From NCBI RefSeq assembly GCF_004135285.1, contig NZ_CP035494.1:3472001-3536000 (forward strand): 64,000 bases of DNA, in the 5' to 3' direction. This stretch comes from Microbacterium protaetiae. GTDB lineage: Bacteria > Actinomycetota > Actinomycetes > Actinomycetales > Microbacteriaceae. Position numbers and translations under genes: made by a program. The notes below the pieces were generated by a model. That model saw only the letters and a list, made by a program, of their open reading frames with translations. It was not told where the DNA came from and did not search any database. Shown piece by piece: positions 10,550-19,785 of this stretch (position 1 is its first letter; each line of letters begins with the position of its first letter).

Positions 10550-11146
10550 TCAGATCGTCACCTGATCGCGAATGCCCGCCAGCAGCTTCTCGCCGATGCC
10601 CGAGACCGCCAGCAGATCATCGACGCTTGTGAAACGCCCGTTCTGCTCGCGCCATTGGATGATCCGCTGCGCCAGGGCTGGGCCGATGCGCGGCAGCGTT
10701 TCCAGCGCAGCCTGATCGGCGGTGTTCAGGTTCACGGTTCCATCGGGGGCGGTGCCGGATGCCGCATCCTCAGGTTCTTCTCCCTCCCGAGGCACGACGA
10801 CCTGCTCGCCGTCGGAGACCGGTCGCGCCAGGTTCACGCCGTCACGCGCGGCGTCTTTCGCGAACCCTCCGGCGGCGGCGACCGCGTCGACGAGCCTCGA
10901 TCCGTCGGGCAGCAGATACAGGCCGGGCTGGCGTACCGCCCCGGCCACGTGCACGTACATGTCGCCGGTGCCGGGTGTGGCCGCCGGCGACTCGTCGATG
11001 GTCACCGCCTGGGTGGGTGCCGACTGGCCACGGAAGATGCCGATGCCGACGGTGACCGCCAACGCCACCAGCACGACCACGACCACCGCGCCCAGCCCAA
11101 GCCTGTGACGGGCCGGTGCGCGCTGATCGGATGCGGCAGGTGACAC
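10550..11146 (-). CDS. comEA: Competence DNA receptor ComEA
   Basis: A 198-residue protein with a short cytosolic start, one membrane anchor (residues about 17-38), an SLBB-type domain (VHVAGAVRQPGLYLLPDG) and a C-terminal helix-hairpin-helix pair (LNTADQAALETLPRIGPALA and FTSVDDLLAVSGIG). It binds double-stranded DNA outside the membrane and hands it to ComEC. It is upstream of comEC in one operon. Confidence 0.95.
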   Translation of the reverse strand: MSPAASDQRAPARHRLGLGAVVVVVLVALAVTVGIGIFRGQSAPTQAVTIDESPAATPGTGDMYVHVAGAVRQPGLYLLPDGSRLVDAVAAAGGFAKDAARDGVNLARPVSDGEQVVVPREGEEPEDAASGTAPDGTVNLNTADQAALETLPRIGPALAQRIIQWREQNGRFTSVDDLLAVSGIGEKLLAGIRDQVTI

Positions 11147-11259
11147 CGCACCACGCTAGGCGCGGGGGCGGGCCACGCGGGGCTGTTGCGTGCGATCGGT
11201 GGACAACTCACCGCGCCTCCGCGGTTGGGGAGGAGACGCGGTGTCGCCGCGCACGCCGT

Positions 11260-11850
11260 CCCAAACTGCCGCATCCACACGCGCAAGCGACATTCCCGGA
11301 CGGCACTACGCCCAAGCCGAGGTCGAAGCCGACCCCGCCACCCGTCCCGCCGGCCCAAACTGCCGCATCCACACCCGCAAGCGACACTCTCGGACGGTAC
11401 TACGCCCAAGCCGAGGTCGAAGCCGACCCCGTTACCCGTACGCCGGCCCAAACTGCCGCATCCGCACCCGCAAGCGACAATCCCGGACGGTACTACGCCC
11501 AAGCCGAGGTCGAAGCCGACCCCGCCACCCGTCCCGCCGGCCCAAACTGCCGCATCCACACGCGCAAGCGACAATCCCGGACGGCACTACGCCCAAGCCG
11601 AGGTCGAAGCCGACCCCGCCACCCGTCCCGCCGGCCCAAACTGCCGCATCCACACCCGCAAGCGACACACTCGGACGGCACGCCGGAGCACTCAGCCGTA
11701 CGCCGGCCCAAACCGCCGCATCCGCACCCGCAAGCGACCATCCCGGACGGCACCACGCCAAGCCGACGACAGCGCCGACCCCGTCACCCGTCCGCCGGCC
11801 CAAACTGCCGCATCCACACCCGCAAGCGACACAGTCGGACGGCACTACCC
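11260..11850. repeat. Seven-copy tandem repeat of about 94 bp (minisatellite)
   Basis: The core CCCAAACTGCCGCATCC starts at 11260, 11354, 11447, 11541, 11635, 11707 (with CCCAAACC) and 11799, so the spacing is 94, 93, 94, 94, 72 and 92 bases. Each unit then has CGCAAGCGACA, a GGACGG box, and in most copies GCCCAAGCCGAGGTCGAAGCCGACC. The copy that starts at 11635 is shortened and the later ones have diverged. The array fills the 757-base gap between comEA and leuS. Several frames stay open through it only because stops are rare in this GC-rich unit; a 94-base period cycles the frame, so I do not think it is coding. Confidence 0.9.
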
Positions 11851-11903
11851 CCGACGCCGTGATGCGTCCCCGCGCCCGGCTCCCCGCTGCCGCGAGCGAA
11901 TCG

Positions 11904-14444
11904 TCACTTCGTCGAGAAGCTCACGATCTTCGGTGCGCGGACGATCGCGCGGGTGACGGCGCGCTCGCCGAGCGAGCGCTTGACCTGGTCGTCGTCACGC
12001 GCCAGGCGCTCGAGCTCATCGGGGGTGATGTCGGAAGCGACCTCGAGCTTGGCCCGCACCTTGCCGTCGATCTGCACGACGGCAGTGACGGTGTCATCGA
12101 CAAGCAGCGCCGGGTCGGCGGCGGGCCACTCGACCAGGCCGACGAACGGCTCGTGCCCGAGGACCGCCCACATCTCTTCGGCGGTGTGCGGGGCGATCAG
12201 GTCAAGCACCTGCGCGGTGACCTCGGCCGCTTCGCGCACGGCGGGGTCGCCGGCGCCCGCGCCGGAGTCGATCGCCTTGCGGGTCGCGTTGACCAGCTCC
12301 ATGAGCCGAGCGACGACCACGTTGAACTTCGTCTGCTCGACCAGGCCCGGGGCATCCGCCAGCACGCGGTGCGTCACGCGGCGCAGCGCCGCGTCGCCGG
12401 CTGCGGCATCCGTCCCCGGCTCGCTGGTCACGTCATGCGCCACACGCAGCGCGCGCGCCAAGAACTTCGTCGCACCCGTCGCCGAGACATCGGCCCAGTC
12501 CTTGTCGTCTTCCACCGGGCCGGCGAAGGCGAGGGCCGTGCGCAGCGCGTCGGCACCGTGCGCGTCGAGCTCTTCGTTGAACAGCACGAGGTTGCCCTTG
12601 GACTTCGACATCTTCGCGCCGTTGAGGATCACCATGCCCTGGTTGATCAGGCTCGAGAACGGCTCGTCGAAGTCGACCAGGCCCATGTCGTGCAGCACCT
12701 TCGTGATGAAGCGCGCGTACAGCAGATGCAGGATCGCGTGCTCGACGCCGCCGATGTAGAAGTCGACCGGCGCCCACTGCTTCGCGGCCTCCGGCGGAAA
12801 AGCATGCTCCTCGGAGCTGGGCGAGAGGAAGCGCAGGAAGTACCACGAACTGTCGACGAAGGTGTCCATGGTGTCGGCGTCGCGCCGCGCGGGCGCGCCG
12901 GTGGTCGGATCTGCGGTCGTGACCCACTCGGTGGCAGCTCCCAGCGGGGACTGACCCTTGGGCTTCAGGTCGAGGCCCTCGACATTCGGCAGCAACACGG
13001 GCAGCTGCTCCTCGGGCACGGGCACGATCTGCCCGGCGTCGGTGTGGATCATCGGAATCGGCGTGCCCCAGAACCGCTGCCGCGAGATGAGCCAGTCGCG
13101 CAGGCGGAACGTGGTGGCGGCGTGACCGGCTTCGCGCTTCTCGAGCTCGGCGATCATGCCGGCGATGGCATCTTTCTTGCCCAGGCCATCGAGCGGACCG
13201 GAGTTGATCATGCGCCCTTCGCCGGACAAGGCAGCGCCGGTGGCCACCGGATCGAGCTCATCGAGTGTGGGGCCGCCGCCGACGGTCGTGTCGACCACGA
13301 TCCGCACCGGCAGGTTGAAAGCACGGGCGAAATCCAGATCGCGCTGGTCGTGCGCAGGCACCGCCATGACGGCGCCGTGGCCGTAGTCGGCGAGCACGTA
13401 GTCCGCGGCCCAGATCGGCAGCCGCTCACCGTTGACGGGGTTGATGGCGTACCGCCCGAGGAAGACGCCGGTCTTGGGCCGGTCGGTGCTCTGCCGCTCG
13501 ATGTCGGTCTGCTTCTGCACCTTCTCGAGATATGCCTGAAACTGCATACGAACATCGGCGGATGCCTCGGCGACGAGTTCTGCGGCCAGATCCGAGTCGG
13601 GCGCCACGACGAAGAACGTCGCCCCGTACAGCGTGTCAGGGCGCGTGGAGAACACCGAGACCTTCGCCGCGCGACCCTCGATCTCGAAGTGGATGTCGGC
13701 TCCCGTGGACCGGCCGATCCAGTTGCGCTGCATCTGCAGCACCTTGCTCGGCCAGTGGCCTTCCAGCGTGTCGAGGTCGTCGAGCAGCCGATCGGCGTAG
13801 TCGGTGATGCGGAAATACCACTGCGTGAGCTTCTTCTTGACGACCTCGGCGCCACAGCGCTCGCAGTGCCCATCGACCACCTGCTCGTTGGCCAGCACGG
13901 TCTGGTCGTTCGGGCACCAGTTCACCGGGCTCGACTTGCGGTAAGCCAGTCCCCGCTCGTACAGGCGCTGGAACAGCCACTGGTTCCACCGGTAGTACTC
14001 GGGGTCGCTGGTGTGCAGCTCACGGCTCCAGTCGAACGAGACGCCGTACTGACGGAAGCCCGCCTTCTGCTGATCGATATTCGCGTACGTCCACTTTCGC
14101 GGGTCCGCGCCGCGCACGATTGCCGCATTCTCGGCCGGCAGCCCGAACGAGTCCCACCCGATCGGATTGAGCACGTTGTGGCCGCGGTGCCGCCAATAGC
14201 GCGCCACGATGTCGGAGTACAGGTAGTTCTCGGCGTGCCCCATGTGCAGATCGCCCGAGGGGTACGGGAACATCGCCAGCACGTATTTGCGCGGCCGGGC
14301 ATCGTCATCGCCGCCGGCGCGGAACGGATCGCGCTCGGCCCAGAGCTGCTGCCACTTCGCCTGAATGGCGTGCGGGTCGTAGCCGCCCTCGGTGTGGGCG
14401 TCGGTAGCGGTGGTCTGAGACACGGATGGAGCCAATCGGATCAT
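11904..14444 (-). CDS. leuS: Leucyl-tRNA synthetase
   Basis: An 846-residue class I synthetase. HIGH-type motif [11 protein letters not shown] near residue 67, a zinc-type CPNDQ / CERCG insertion, the editing domain with [20 protein letters not shown] after it, and KMSKSKGN near residue 612. It charges tRNA-Leu in the cytosol. The start is taken at ATG 14444; an in-frame GTG eight codons later is an alternative, and neither has a clear ribosome site. Confidence 0.97.
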   Translation of the reverse strand: MIRLAPSVSQTTATDAHTEGGYDPHAIQAKWQQLWAERDPFRAGGDDDARPRKYVLAMFPYPSGDLHMGHAENYLYSDIVARYWRHRGHNVLNPIGWDSFGLPAENAAIVRGADPRKWTYANIDQQKAGFRQYGVSFDWSRELHTSDPEYYRWNQWLFQRLYERGLAYRKSSPVNWCPNDQTVLANEQVVDGHCERCGAEVVKKKLTQWYFRITDYADRLLDDLDTLEGHWPSKVLQMQRNWIGRSTGADIHFEIEGRAAKVSVFSTRPDTLYGATFFVVAPDSDLAAELVAEASADVRMQFQAYLEKVQKQTDIERQSTDRPKTGVFLGRYAINPVNGERLPIWAADYVLADYGHGAVMAVPAHDQRDLDFARAFNLPVRIVVDTTVGGGPTLDELDPVATGAALSGEGRMINSGPLDGLGKKDAIAGMIAELEKREAGHAATTFRLRDWLISRQRFWGTPIPMIHTDAGQIVPVPEEQLPVLLPNVEGLDLKPKGQSPLGAATEWVTTADPTTGAPARRDADTMDTFVDSSWYFLRFLSPSSEEHAFPPEAAKQWAPVDFYIGGVEHAILHLLYARFITKVLHDMGLVDFDEPFSSLINQGMVILNGAKMSKSKGNLVLFNEELDAHGADALRTALAFAGPVEDDKDWADVSATGATKFLARALRVAHDVTSEPGTDAAAGDAALRRVTHRVLADAPGLVEQTKFNVVVARLMELVNATRKAIDSGAGAGDPAVREAAEVTAQVLDLIAPHTAEEMWAVLGHEPFVGLVEWPAADPALLVDDTVTAVVQIDGKVRAKLEVASDITPDELERLARDDDQVKRSLGERAVTRAIVRAPKIVSFSTK

Positions 14445-14492
14445 GTCGGGATGCCGCGCGAAACGCGCATCCTTCAGGGTACCAGCGGCATC

Positions 14493-15764
14493 TCACCATC
14501 CCGTGGGCGGCACCGCGCCCACAGCGCGCAGCGGCGCGCGGGCCTTCAACCCGACCTCGGCGACCTCCTCCGCGGCATCCGAGAGCCACGTGATGCCGCC
14601 GCCGGCGCCCACGTATGCGCCGCCCGGATGCGTCACAATCGAGCGGATCACCATCGCCAGGTCGAGTCCGCCGCGTGCGCCGATCCACCCGAAGCACCCC
14701 GAGAAGACCCCCCGCGGCCCCCGCTCGAGCTCGTGCAGGATCGTCATCGCAGACAGCTTGGGCGCGCCGGTCATGCTGCCGGCCGGAAACCCCGCCGCCA
14801 GCAGCTCACCGACCGTGGTCGCATCTGGCAGGCGACCCGACACCGTGCTGACAAGCTGATGCACGGCGGGGTAGCTCTCCACCTCGAGCAGACGCTCGAC
14901 GGTCACGGTGCCCGGCATGCACACGCGCGAAAGGTCGTTGCGCATGAGATCGACGATCATCACGTTCTCGGCGCGCTCCTTGGGGCTTGCCACGAGTTCG
15001 GCGGCCAGCGCGGCGTCGGCTGCGGCATCCCTTCCGCGGGGCCTGGTCCCCTTGATGGGATGCGTGCGCACGGTGCGGCCGCGCACCTCGAGAAATCGCT
15101 CGGGGCTTGCGCTTATCAACGCCACCGGCCCCGATCGGATGATGCCGCCGTGGTGGGCGGGCGTCGCGTACCGCAGCGCCTGGTGCGCCCGGATCGGGTC
15201 GATCTCGCCATCGACGTCGAACCGAGTCGTCAGGCACAGCTGGTAGGCGTCGCCGGCCCGAATGGCCTCGCGGCAGCGTTCGATGAGCGCGGAGTACTCG
15301 ATCGGCGTGTGACGGCTGCGGGCGATGGATGCCTCGTCCCGCCCGCCCGGCCCGGGCGAGAGGTCGCCACGACGTCGCGCCACCTCGGCCACATCGATCT
15401 CGCCGTGGCAGACAGCGGTGTGTCGGGCATGGTCGAAGGCGACGAACCCGCGCACCGCCAGCCACAGTTCGGCGGGCACATCGGCATCGGGTGCCGCGAC
15501 CGGTGCCCCCGCGGCATCCGCCCCCGGCTCGTACCCGATCCAGCCGACCCACCCGCCCTCGAACGCGCTCGCTCCGGTGACCGGCGCGGCGTTCACGTGC
15601 TGGGGGTCGTCGGGCTCACCCCAGCCGATCCAGCTGAACCCGGCATCGGCATCGGGTCCGGCATCGAGCCAGAACACCCCGTCATGGTGCGCGGCAAGCA
15701 CCGCGAACACCGCGGCGGGATCGCACGACGGCAGCGTCGCCGACGGCTCGAGAACCTGGGGCAT
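14493..15764 (-). CDS. pabB: Aminodeoxychorismate synthase component I (anthranilate synthase-like)
   Basis: A 423-residue chorismate-binding enzyme. The C-terminal catalytic domain holds AYQLCLTTRF, PIKGTRPRG (the Lys nucleophile typical of PabB rather than TrpE), ENVMIVDLMRNDL and PAGSMTGAPK. It makes 4-amino-4-deoxychorismate for folate synthesis with a glutaminase partner not present here. The N-terminal domain is shorter than in TrpE. It is 30 bases from, and divergent with, the DedA gene. Confidence 0.88.
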   Translation of the reverse strand: MPQVLEPSATLPSCDPAAVFAVLAAHHDGVFWLDAGPDADAGFSWIGWGEPDDPQHVNAAPVTGASAFEGGWVGWIGYEPGADAAGAPVAAPDADVPAELWLAVRGFVAFDHARHTAVCHGEIDVAEVARRRGDLSPGPGGRDEASIARSRHTPIEYSALIERCREAIRAGDAYQLCLTTRFDVDGEIDPIRAHQALRYATPAHHGGIIRSGPVALISASPERFLEVRGRTVRTHPIKGTRPRGRDAAADAALAAELVASPKERAENVMIVDLMRNDLSRVCMPGTVTVERLLEVESYPAVHQLVSTVSGRLPDATTVGELLAAGFPAGSMTGAPKLSAMTILHELERGPRGVFSGCFGWIGARGGLDLAMVIRSIVTHPGGAYVGAGGGITWLSDAAEEVAEVGLKARAPLRAVGAVPPTGW

Positions 15765-15794
15765 GCTCCCAGGCTAGAGGGAGCAATCGGCTCT

Positions 15795-16520
15795 ATGCTC
15801 GGCGAGGTGAACGACCTGCTCACCGGGCTGCTCGATGCCGTGCAGAGTATCGCGCCCGTGTGGCGTGTGCTGCTTGCCGGGCTGGCCATGCTGCTGGAGA
15901 CGAGCGTGCTGGTCGGATTGTTCGTTCCCGGCGACACGATAGTGATCGTGACCGGCACGGCGGTCGGTTCGTTCTGGGAGGGTGCAGCCCTTGTCGCCGC
16001 TATCGTCGTGGGCTCGGTGATCGGCGAGAGCATCGGCTTCTGGCTCGGCCGGGTACTCGGGCCCCGCATTCGCCACTCGTGGCTGGGACGCTGGATCGGC
16101 GAGGCGCATTGGCAGCGAGCCGAGCGCTACCTCGCCCGGCGCGGCGGCCTTGCGATCCTCATCTCGCGGTTCCTTCCGGTCTTGCACTCGGTCGTGCCGC
16201 TGACGGTGGGGATGAGCGGGTATCGCTACCGCCGGTTCTTGGCATGGACAGTGCCCGCGTGTGTGGTCTGGGCGGGCATCTACGTCACGGTCGCCAGCAT
16301 CGCCGCCGGCACGTATCGCGACCTCGCCGATAACCTGCACTTCGCGGGCTATATCTTCGTCGGCGTGATCGTCGCCTTCCTGCTCGTGGTCATCGCCAGC
16401 AAGAAGCTCATCGAACGTATCGAGCGACGACACCTCGTCGCCGACGCGCCCGCGGCGACGGCACCCGAGGCGATGGCGCCCGCGTCGACCGACACCGCCC
16501 CGTCGCACGTGCGAGACTGA
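15795..16520 (+). CDS. DedA family membrane protein
   Basis: A 241-residue protein with about five to six membrane segments and the DedA/SNARE-associated motifs LFVPGDTIVIVTG and SRFLPVLHSVVPLTVG. DedA proteins help keep envelope potential and act in lipid (undecaprenyl phosphate or phosphatidylethanolamine) flipping. The start at ATG 15795 is chosen; GTG 15807 four codons later is also possible. The tail after residue 215 is Ala/Pro-rich. A much longer open frame runs upstream through the pabB and leuS shadows and is not real. It ends five bases before the next gene. Confidence 0.88.
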   Translation: MLGEVNDLLTGLLDAVQSIAPVWRVLLAGLAMLLETSVLVGLFVPGDTIVIVTGTAVGSFWEGAALVAAIVVGSVIGESIGFWLGRVLGPRIRHSWLGRWIGEAHWQRAERYLARRGGLAILISRFLPVLHSVVPLTVGMSGYRYRRFLAWTVPACVVWAGIYVTVASIAAGTYRDLADNLHFAGYIFVGVIVAFLLVVIASKKLIERIERRHLVADAPAATAPEAMAPASTDTAPSHVRD

Positions 16521-16525
16521 GACGG

Positions 16526-17566
16526 ATGCCCGAGAACACCGCCGCCGCCCGGCGCGCCGATGTGCTGTGGCTCGCGCGCCTGGAGTACCGTCTGCACGCG
16601 TGGCGCGAGCGGCGCATGCGCAAGCGCGGACTCACGCCTACCGTGGCAGCCTTTCCCGGTTACGGCGGCACCGGCTGGGTGCGGGTGCTGGGCCGGGTGC
16701 TCATCACTCCGACCCGACGCCGGGCCAGCGAGAGCGAATACGCCTCGGTGCGCGGATGGCGCAGCTTTCTGTCGGTGCCGATCGGCTTCGCCCAGGTGAC
16801 CGTGCACGTCGCCGGCATCGCCCACGAGGTGGTCGCCGATCGCGGAGGTGTCGTCGACACGGTGCTGCCGGCTGACCTCTCCCCCGGCTGGCACACGATA
16901 GCGATGTCGGTCGAAGACGGCGACCCGGTGGAGACGCGCGTGTTCGTCGTCGGCCCCGAGGTGCGCTTCGGCGTGGTCTGCGATGTGGACGACACCGTGA
17001 TGGTCACAGCGTTGCCCCGACCGCTGGTGGCGGCGTGGAACTCGTTCGTCGTCGACGAGCATGCCCGCCAGCCTGTTCCGGGCATGTCGGTGCTGCTCGA
17101 ACGCCTTGTGCGCGAGCACCCCGGTGCCCCGGTGGTGTACCTGTCCACCGGTGCCTGGAACGTCGGGCCCACACTCGTGCGGTTTCTGAGCAGGCACCTG
17201 TTTCCTTCGGGCGCACTGCTGCTCACCGACTGGGGCCCCACACACGATCGATGGTTCCGCAGCGGGGTCGAGCACAAGCGCGCGAATCTCGAACGCCTGG
17301 CCGAAGAGTTCCCCGACGTGTCGTGGCTGCTGGTCGGCGACGACGGGCAGCGCGACGATGCGGTGTACACCGACTTCGCCGGCGAGCACCCGCGCAGCGT
17401 GACGGCGGTCGCGATCCGGCGCCTGTCGTCGACGCAGGCGGTGCTGGCCGGCGGGCGCACCACGGTCAACGATCACACCGCCTCGGGCGTGCCGTGGGTC
17501 AGCGGCGACGACGGCGCCGCCCTGCTGGAGCGGCTCGAAGAGGCCGGGGTCGCCAGACGCGAATGA
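16526..17566 (+). CDS. App1-like phosphatidate phosphatase domain protein
   Basis: A 346-residue protein of the App1/DUF2183 type. The HAD-type DxDDT motif is in CDVDDTVMV, with LSTGAWN as the second motif, the Lys in KRANLERL and LVGDDGQRDDAVY as the last. The N-terminal third is a beta-rich domain. Family members dephosphorylate phosphatidate; the native substrate in bacteria is not settled. It follows the DedA gene by five bases, so the pair may be one envelope-lipid operon. Confidence 0.87.
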   Translation: MPENTAAARRADVLWLARLEYRLHAWRERRMRKRGLTPTVAAFPGYGGTGWVRVLGRVLITPTRRRASESEYASVRGWRSFLSVPIGFAQVTVHVAGIAHEVVADRGGVVDTVLPADLSPGWHTIAMSVEDGDPVETRVFVVGPEVRFGVVCDVDDTVMVTALPRPLVAAWNSFVVDEHARQPVPGMSVLLERLVREHPGAPVVYLSTGAWNVGPTLVRFLSRHLFPSGALLLTDWGPTHDRWFRSGVEHKRANLERLAEEFPDVSWLLVGDDGQRDDAVYTDFAGEHPRSVTAVAIRRLSSTQAVLAGGRTTVNDHTASGVPWVSGDDGAALLERLEEAGVARRE

Positions 17567-17577
17567 GCTGCGGGATG

Positions 17578-17704
17578 CCGCTGCCACGGCCTCGAGCGCA
17601 CGATGTCGGTACCCACCCGTAGGCTGGCCGCATGTGCGGACGGTTCGTGGTTGCCGATGCCGGGTCGGAGCTGGTCGGCGTGCTTCGCGTCGACCTGGAG
17701 GGTG
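17578..17704 (+). repeat. Direct repeat, copy 1 (start of SRAP gene)
   Basis: These 127 bases match 18572-18698 with one difference (17630 G, 18624 A). They cover 54 bases upstream of the SRAP start and its first 24 codons. The offset between copies is 994 bases. Confidence 0.95.
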
Positions 17705-17751
17705 TGCGCGCCGACAACACGGGATGGGTGATGGCCAATGGCTTCAAGTGA
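17632..17751 (+). pseudogene. Truncated 5' copy of the SRAP gene
   Basis: From ATG 17632 this reads MCGRFVVADAGSELVGVLRV and on to residue 24, identical to the intact SRAP protein at 18626. After the duplicated segment it continues for 15 unrelated codons (RADNTGWVMANGFK) to a stop at 17749. The catalytic Cys2 is present but the rest of the domain is missing, so it cannot be an active SRAP enzyme. Confidence 0.85.
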
Positions 17752-17781
17752 GCTCGTGACGACTAGGAGTTGACAATCGCG

Positions 17782-17825
17782 GCCGTTGCTCCTTGCGTTT
17801 GGAATCGGGCGCAAGGAGCAACGGC
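17782..17825. other. Perfect 16-bp inverted repeat (long hairpin)
   Basis: GCCGTTGCTCCTTGCG at 17782-17797 pairs exactly with CGCAAGGAGCAACGGC at 17810-17825 around a 12-base loop. It sits in the foreign-looking insert. There is no T-run after it in either direction, so a terminator is possible but not certain; an element end or regulatory site is the alternative. Confidence 0.7.
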
Positions 17826-17957
17826 GTGGTTGCGCCGTAGACGGCAGCGCTCACATTTCCTTCGCGACTCCCACATTGAGGCCGACTACCATTCACCCCG
17901 CCAGCATGCCCACATATTCGAGCAGTAGTTCAGGACGGGGCTCGGTACCACCAGGAG

Positions 17958-18203
17958 CTATTGCTCTTGCCTGCTGCGCCCCTCGCGGACGGGCTTATGA
18001 TTCACCAACAGCCAAAGCAATGGTCCGACGATAGGAACGAGGAGGATAACCACCACCCACCCCAGCGCCTGCATGGTGGTGAGCCGTCTCCCTGCTTTGG
18101 CCAGCAATGCGAGTGCGAGTACTGCCAGCCCAACTGCAAGAACAGTGGCCACGGACCAGGCGATGTCGGGAACAGCGGGGGCCAGAGGATTGACTTGGGG
18201 CAC
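17958..18203 (-). CDS. Small PLDc_N-type membrane protein
   Basis: An 81-residue protein with two membrane segments (about residues 12-35 and 43-66) and the motif LVPIVGPLLWLLVN typical of the phospholipase D N-terminal (PLDc_N) family of small actinobacterial membrane proteins. The role is unknown. It is the only credible intact gene between the two copies of the SRAP 5' duplication. The surrounding 17830-17957 and 18204-18350 contain no other gene that I can support. Confidence 0.6.
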   Translation of the reverse strand: MPQVNPLAPAVPDIAWSVATVLAVGLAVLALALLAKAGRRLTTMQALGWVVVILLVPIVGPLLWLLVNHKPVREGRSRQEQ

Positions 18204-18349
18204 TCCACAAATTTAGGTCAACCGTACGTCGTCCGCCACCACTCGGTCACTCGTTGGTTTCGTTCCTCGCGTGTTGCGGCGAGCCCGTCGCCGGTCACGG
18301 GTGGCGCGGCACCACTGTTGTTCCGATCCTGTCTAAGCCTCGATCCGTA

Positions 18350-18571
18350 AGCTCTTGAGTGGCCCGGGAGGGTCGGGTGTGGCTGAACCTTGATTGCTGT
18401 TTCGGTGGGTCCTGTGAACTGGCCGCTCGACCGTCCGGGGCGCCTTGACTGCTGATTGAGATGTGCGTTTTGGTCGCTGTTTACGGATCTGCCGGCGAGG
18501 AGTCCTTCGGGTCGGTGAACGTGTTCACGATCGGAAGGGAGCAAGGTGATGCGACAATCGATTCCTCATGC
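18350..18571 (+). other. Possible leader of a truncated mobile-element gene
   Basis: About 220 bases of lower-GC, non-coding sequence end in GGAAGGGAGCAAGGTG and ATG 18549, a strong ribosome site and start. The frame reads MRQSIPH and then runs straight into the duplicated SRAP upstream sequence at 18572, so the gene is cut after seven codons. A long non-coding leader before a transposase resembles the ends of IS110-type elements, but I cannot confirm that. Confidence 0.35.
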
Positions 18572-18698
18572 CCGCTGCCACGGCCTCGAGCGCACGATGT
18601 CGGTACCCACCCGTAGGCTGGCCACATGTGCGGACGGTTCGTGGTTGCCGATGCCGGGTCGGAGCTGGTCGGCGTGCTTCGCGTCGACCTGGAGGGTG
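18572..18698 (+). repeat. Direct repeat, copy 2 (start of intact SRAP gene)
   Basis: The partner of 17578-17704; see that entry. This copy carries on into the complete SRAP gene. Confidence 0.95.
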
Positions 18699-19336
18699 AC
18701 GACCTGCCAGCCCCCTCCTACAACATCGCCCCGACCGATCCGGCCGCGATAGTGCTCGACTCCGCCAAGACCGAGCCGCCGACCCGTCGCCTCGAATCGG
18801 CACGCTGGGGCCTTGTCCCCTCCTGGGCCAAAGACCTCTCAGTCGGCTCTCGCGCCTTCAACGCCCGCGCCGAAGAGGTCGAAGACAAACCGATGTTCCG
18901 CAACGCCCTCATCAAGCGACGCGCCGTGGTACCGGCATCCGGTTATTACGAGTGGAAAACCGCCGAGGGCCTGAAGGTCCCGCACTACATCCACCCGGCC
19001 GATGACTCTCCGATGTTTTTTGCGAGTCTCTACGAGTGGTGGAAGAACCCCGCGCTGCCCGATGATGACCCCGCGCGCTGGGTGCTCAGCTTCACCATTC
19101 TCACGCGCGACGCGATCGGGCATCTCGGGTCGATCCACGATCGCATGCCACTGTTCCTCGACCCCGATTTCGCCGATGCCTGGCTTGACCCGACCACCGA
19201 GAACGTCGGCGACATCCTCGACGCCGCGATCGATGCGGCGCCCGACGTCGCCGACACCCTCACCGACTTTGCGGTGTCCAAGGCCGTCGGCAACGTGCGT
19301 AACAACGGTCCCGAATTGATCGAGCCGGCCGAGTGA
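18626..19336 (+). CDS. SRAP domain protein (HMCES/YedK), abasic-site processing
   Basis: A 236-residue SRAP protein. Cys2 directly after the start Met is the catalytic residue that crosslinks to abasic sites in single-stranded DNA. Other conserved parts are YNIAPT, WGLVPSWAKD, FNARAE, PASGYYEW and the His in IHDRMP. It protects abasic sites at stalled forks through a thiazolidine link. Its stop overlaps the NUDIX gene start (GTGA), and that gene overlaps the next one (ATGA), giving a three-gene DNA-maintenance operon. Its promoter region is duplicated upstream. Confidence 0.93.
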   Translation: MCGRFVVADAGSELVGVLRVDLEGDDLPAPSYNIAPTDPAAIVLDSAKTEPPTRRLESARWGLVPSWAKDLSVGSRAFNARAEEVEDKPMFRNALIKRRAVVPASGYYEWKTAEGLKVPHYIHPADDSPMFFASLYEWWKNPALPDDDPARWVLSFTILTRDAIGHLGSIHDRMPLFLDPDFADAWLDPTTENVGDILDAAIDAAPDVADTLTDFAVSKAVGNVRNNGPELIEPAE

Positions 19337-19785
19337 GTACGGCTGACCGCTCCTACATCCGCACCAAGTCGATGGTGCGACTGGTGGATGCCGCGCGGCA
19401 TCGCGAGCTCGTGTGTCGATATCCCGTCGACCCCGCAGCGGGGCCCGCACTGTTCCATCGACTCTTGGGCGGCTCAATCGAGCTCGGCGAGAGGGCCGCC
19501 GACGCGGCCATTCGCGAAGTCGCCGAGGAGCTGCGGTTCACGGTGACCGAGTTGGAGTTCCTCGGGGTGGCCGAGAACATCTTCACCTTTGAGGGCGAGA
19601 ACGGCCACGAGATCGTCTTCGTCTATCGAGCACCGGTGCCCTCCGACGTCGTGCCCGACGAAGGGGCCTGGTTCGAAGAGGACGATGGCGCGCCCATGTA
19701 CGTACTGTGGCGTGATCTCGCTGCCACCACGCCGCCGCTCTACCCCGACGGCGTCCCAGACACCGCGCCTACCCTGGAGGGATGA
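19333..19785 (+). CDS. NUDIX hydrolase
   Basis: A 150-residue NUDIX enzyme starting at GTG 19333. The NUDIX box fits the Gx5Ex7REUxEE rule: GSIELGE followed seven residues later by REVAEEL. It hydrolyses a nucleoside diphosphate linked to another group; the substrate is not visible. Being translationally coupled between an SRAP gene and a DNA-glycosylase-like gene suggests nucleotide-pool or DNA damage cleaning. Confidence 0.9.
   Translation: MSTADRSYIRTKSMVRLVDAARHRELVCRYPVDPAAGPALFHRLLGGSIELGERAADAAIREVAEELRFTVTELEFLGVAENIFTFEGENGHEIVFVYRAPVPSDVVPDEGAWFEEDDGAPMYVLWRDLAATTPPLYPDGVPDTAPTLEG

Noticed and set aside
11260..11850. CRISPR array
   Set aside because: The whole 94-base unit repeats, so there are no unique spacers, and no cas genes are near.
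11190..16520. A 1776-codon open frame on the plus strand
   Set aside because: It runs through the 94-bp repeats and antisense to leuS and pabB; only the last 241 codons (DedA) are a gene. The rest is Arg/Ala/Gly-rich shadow sequence.
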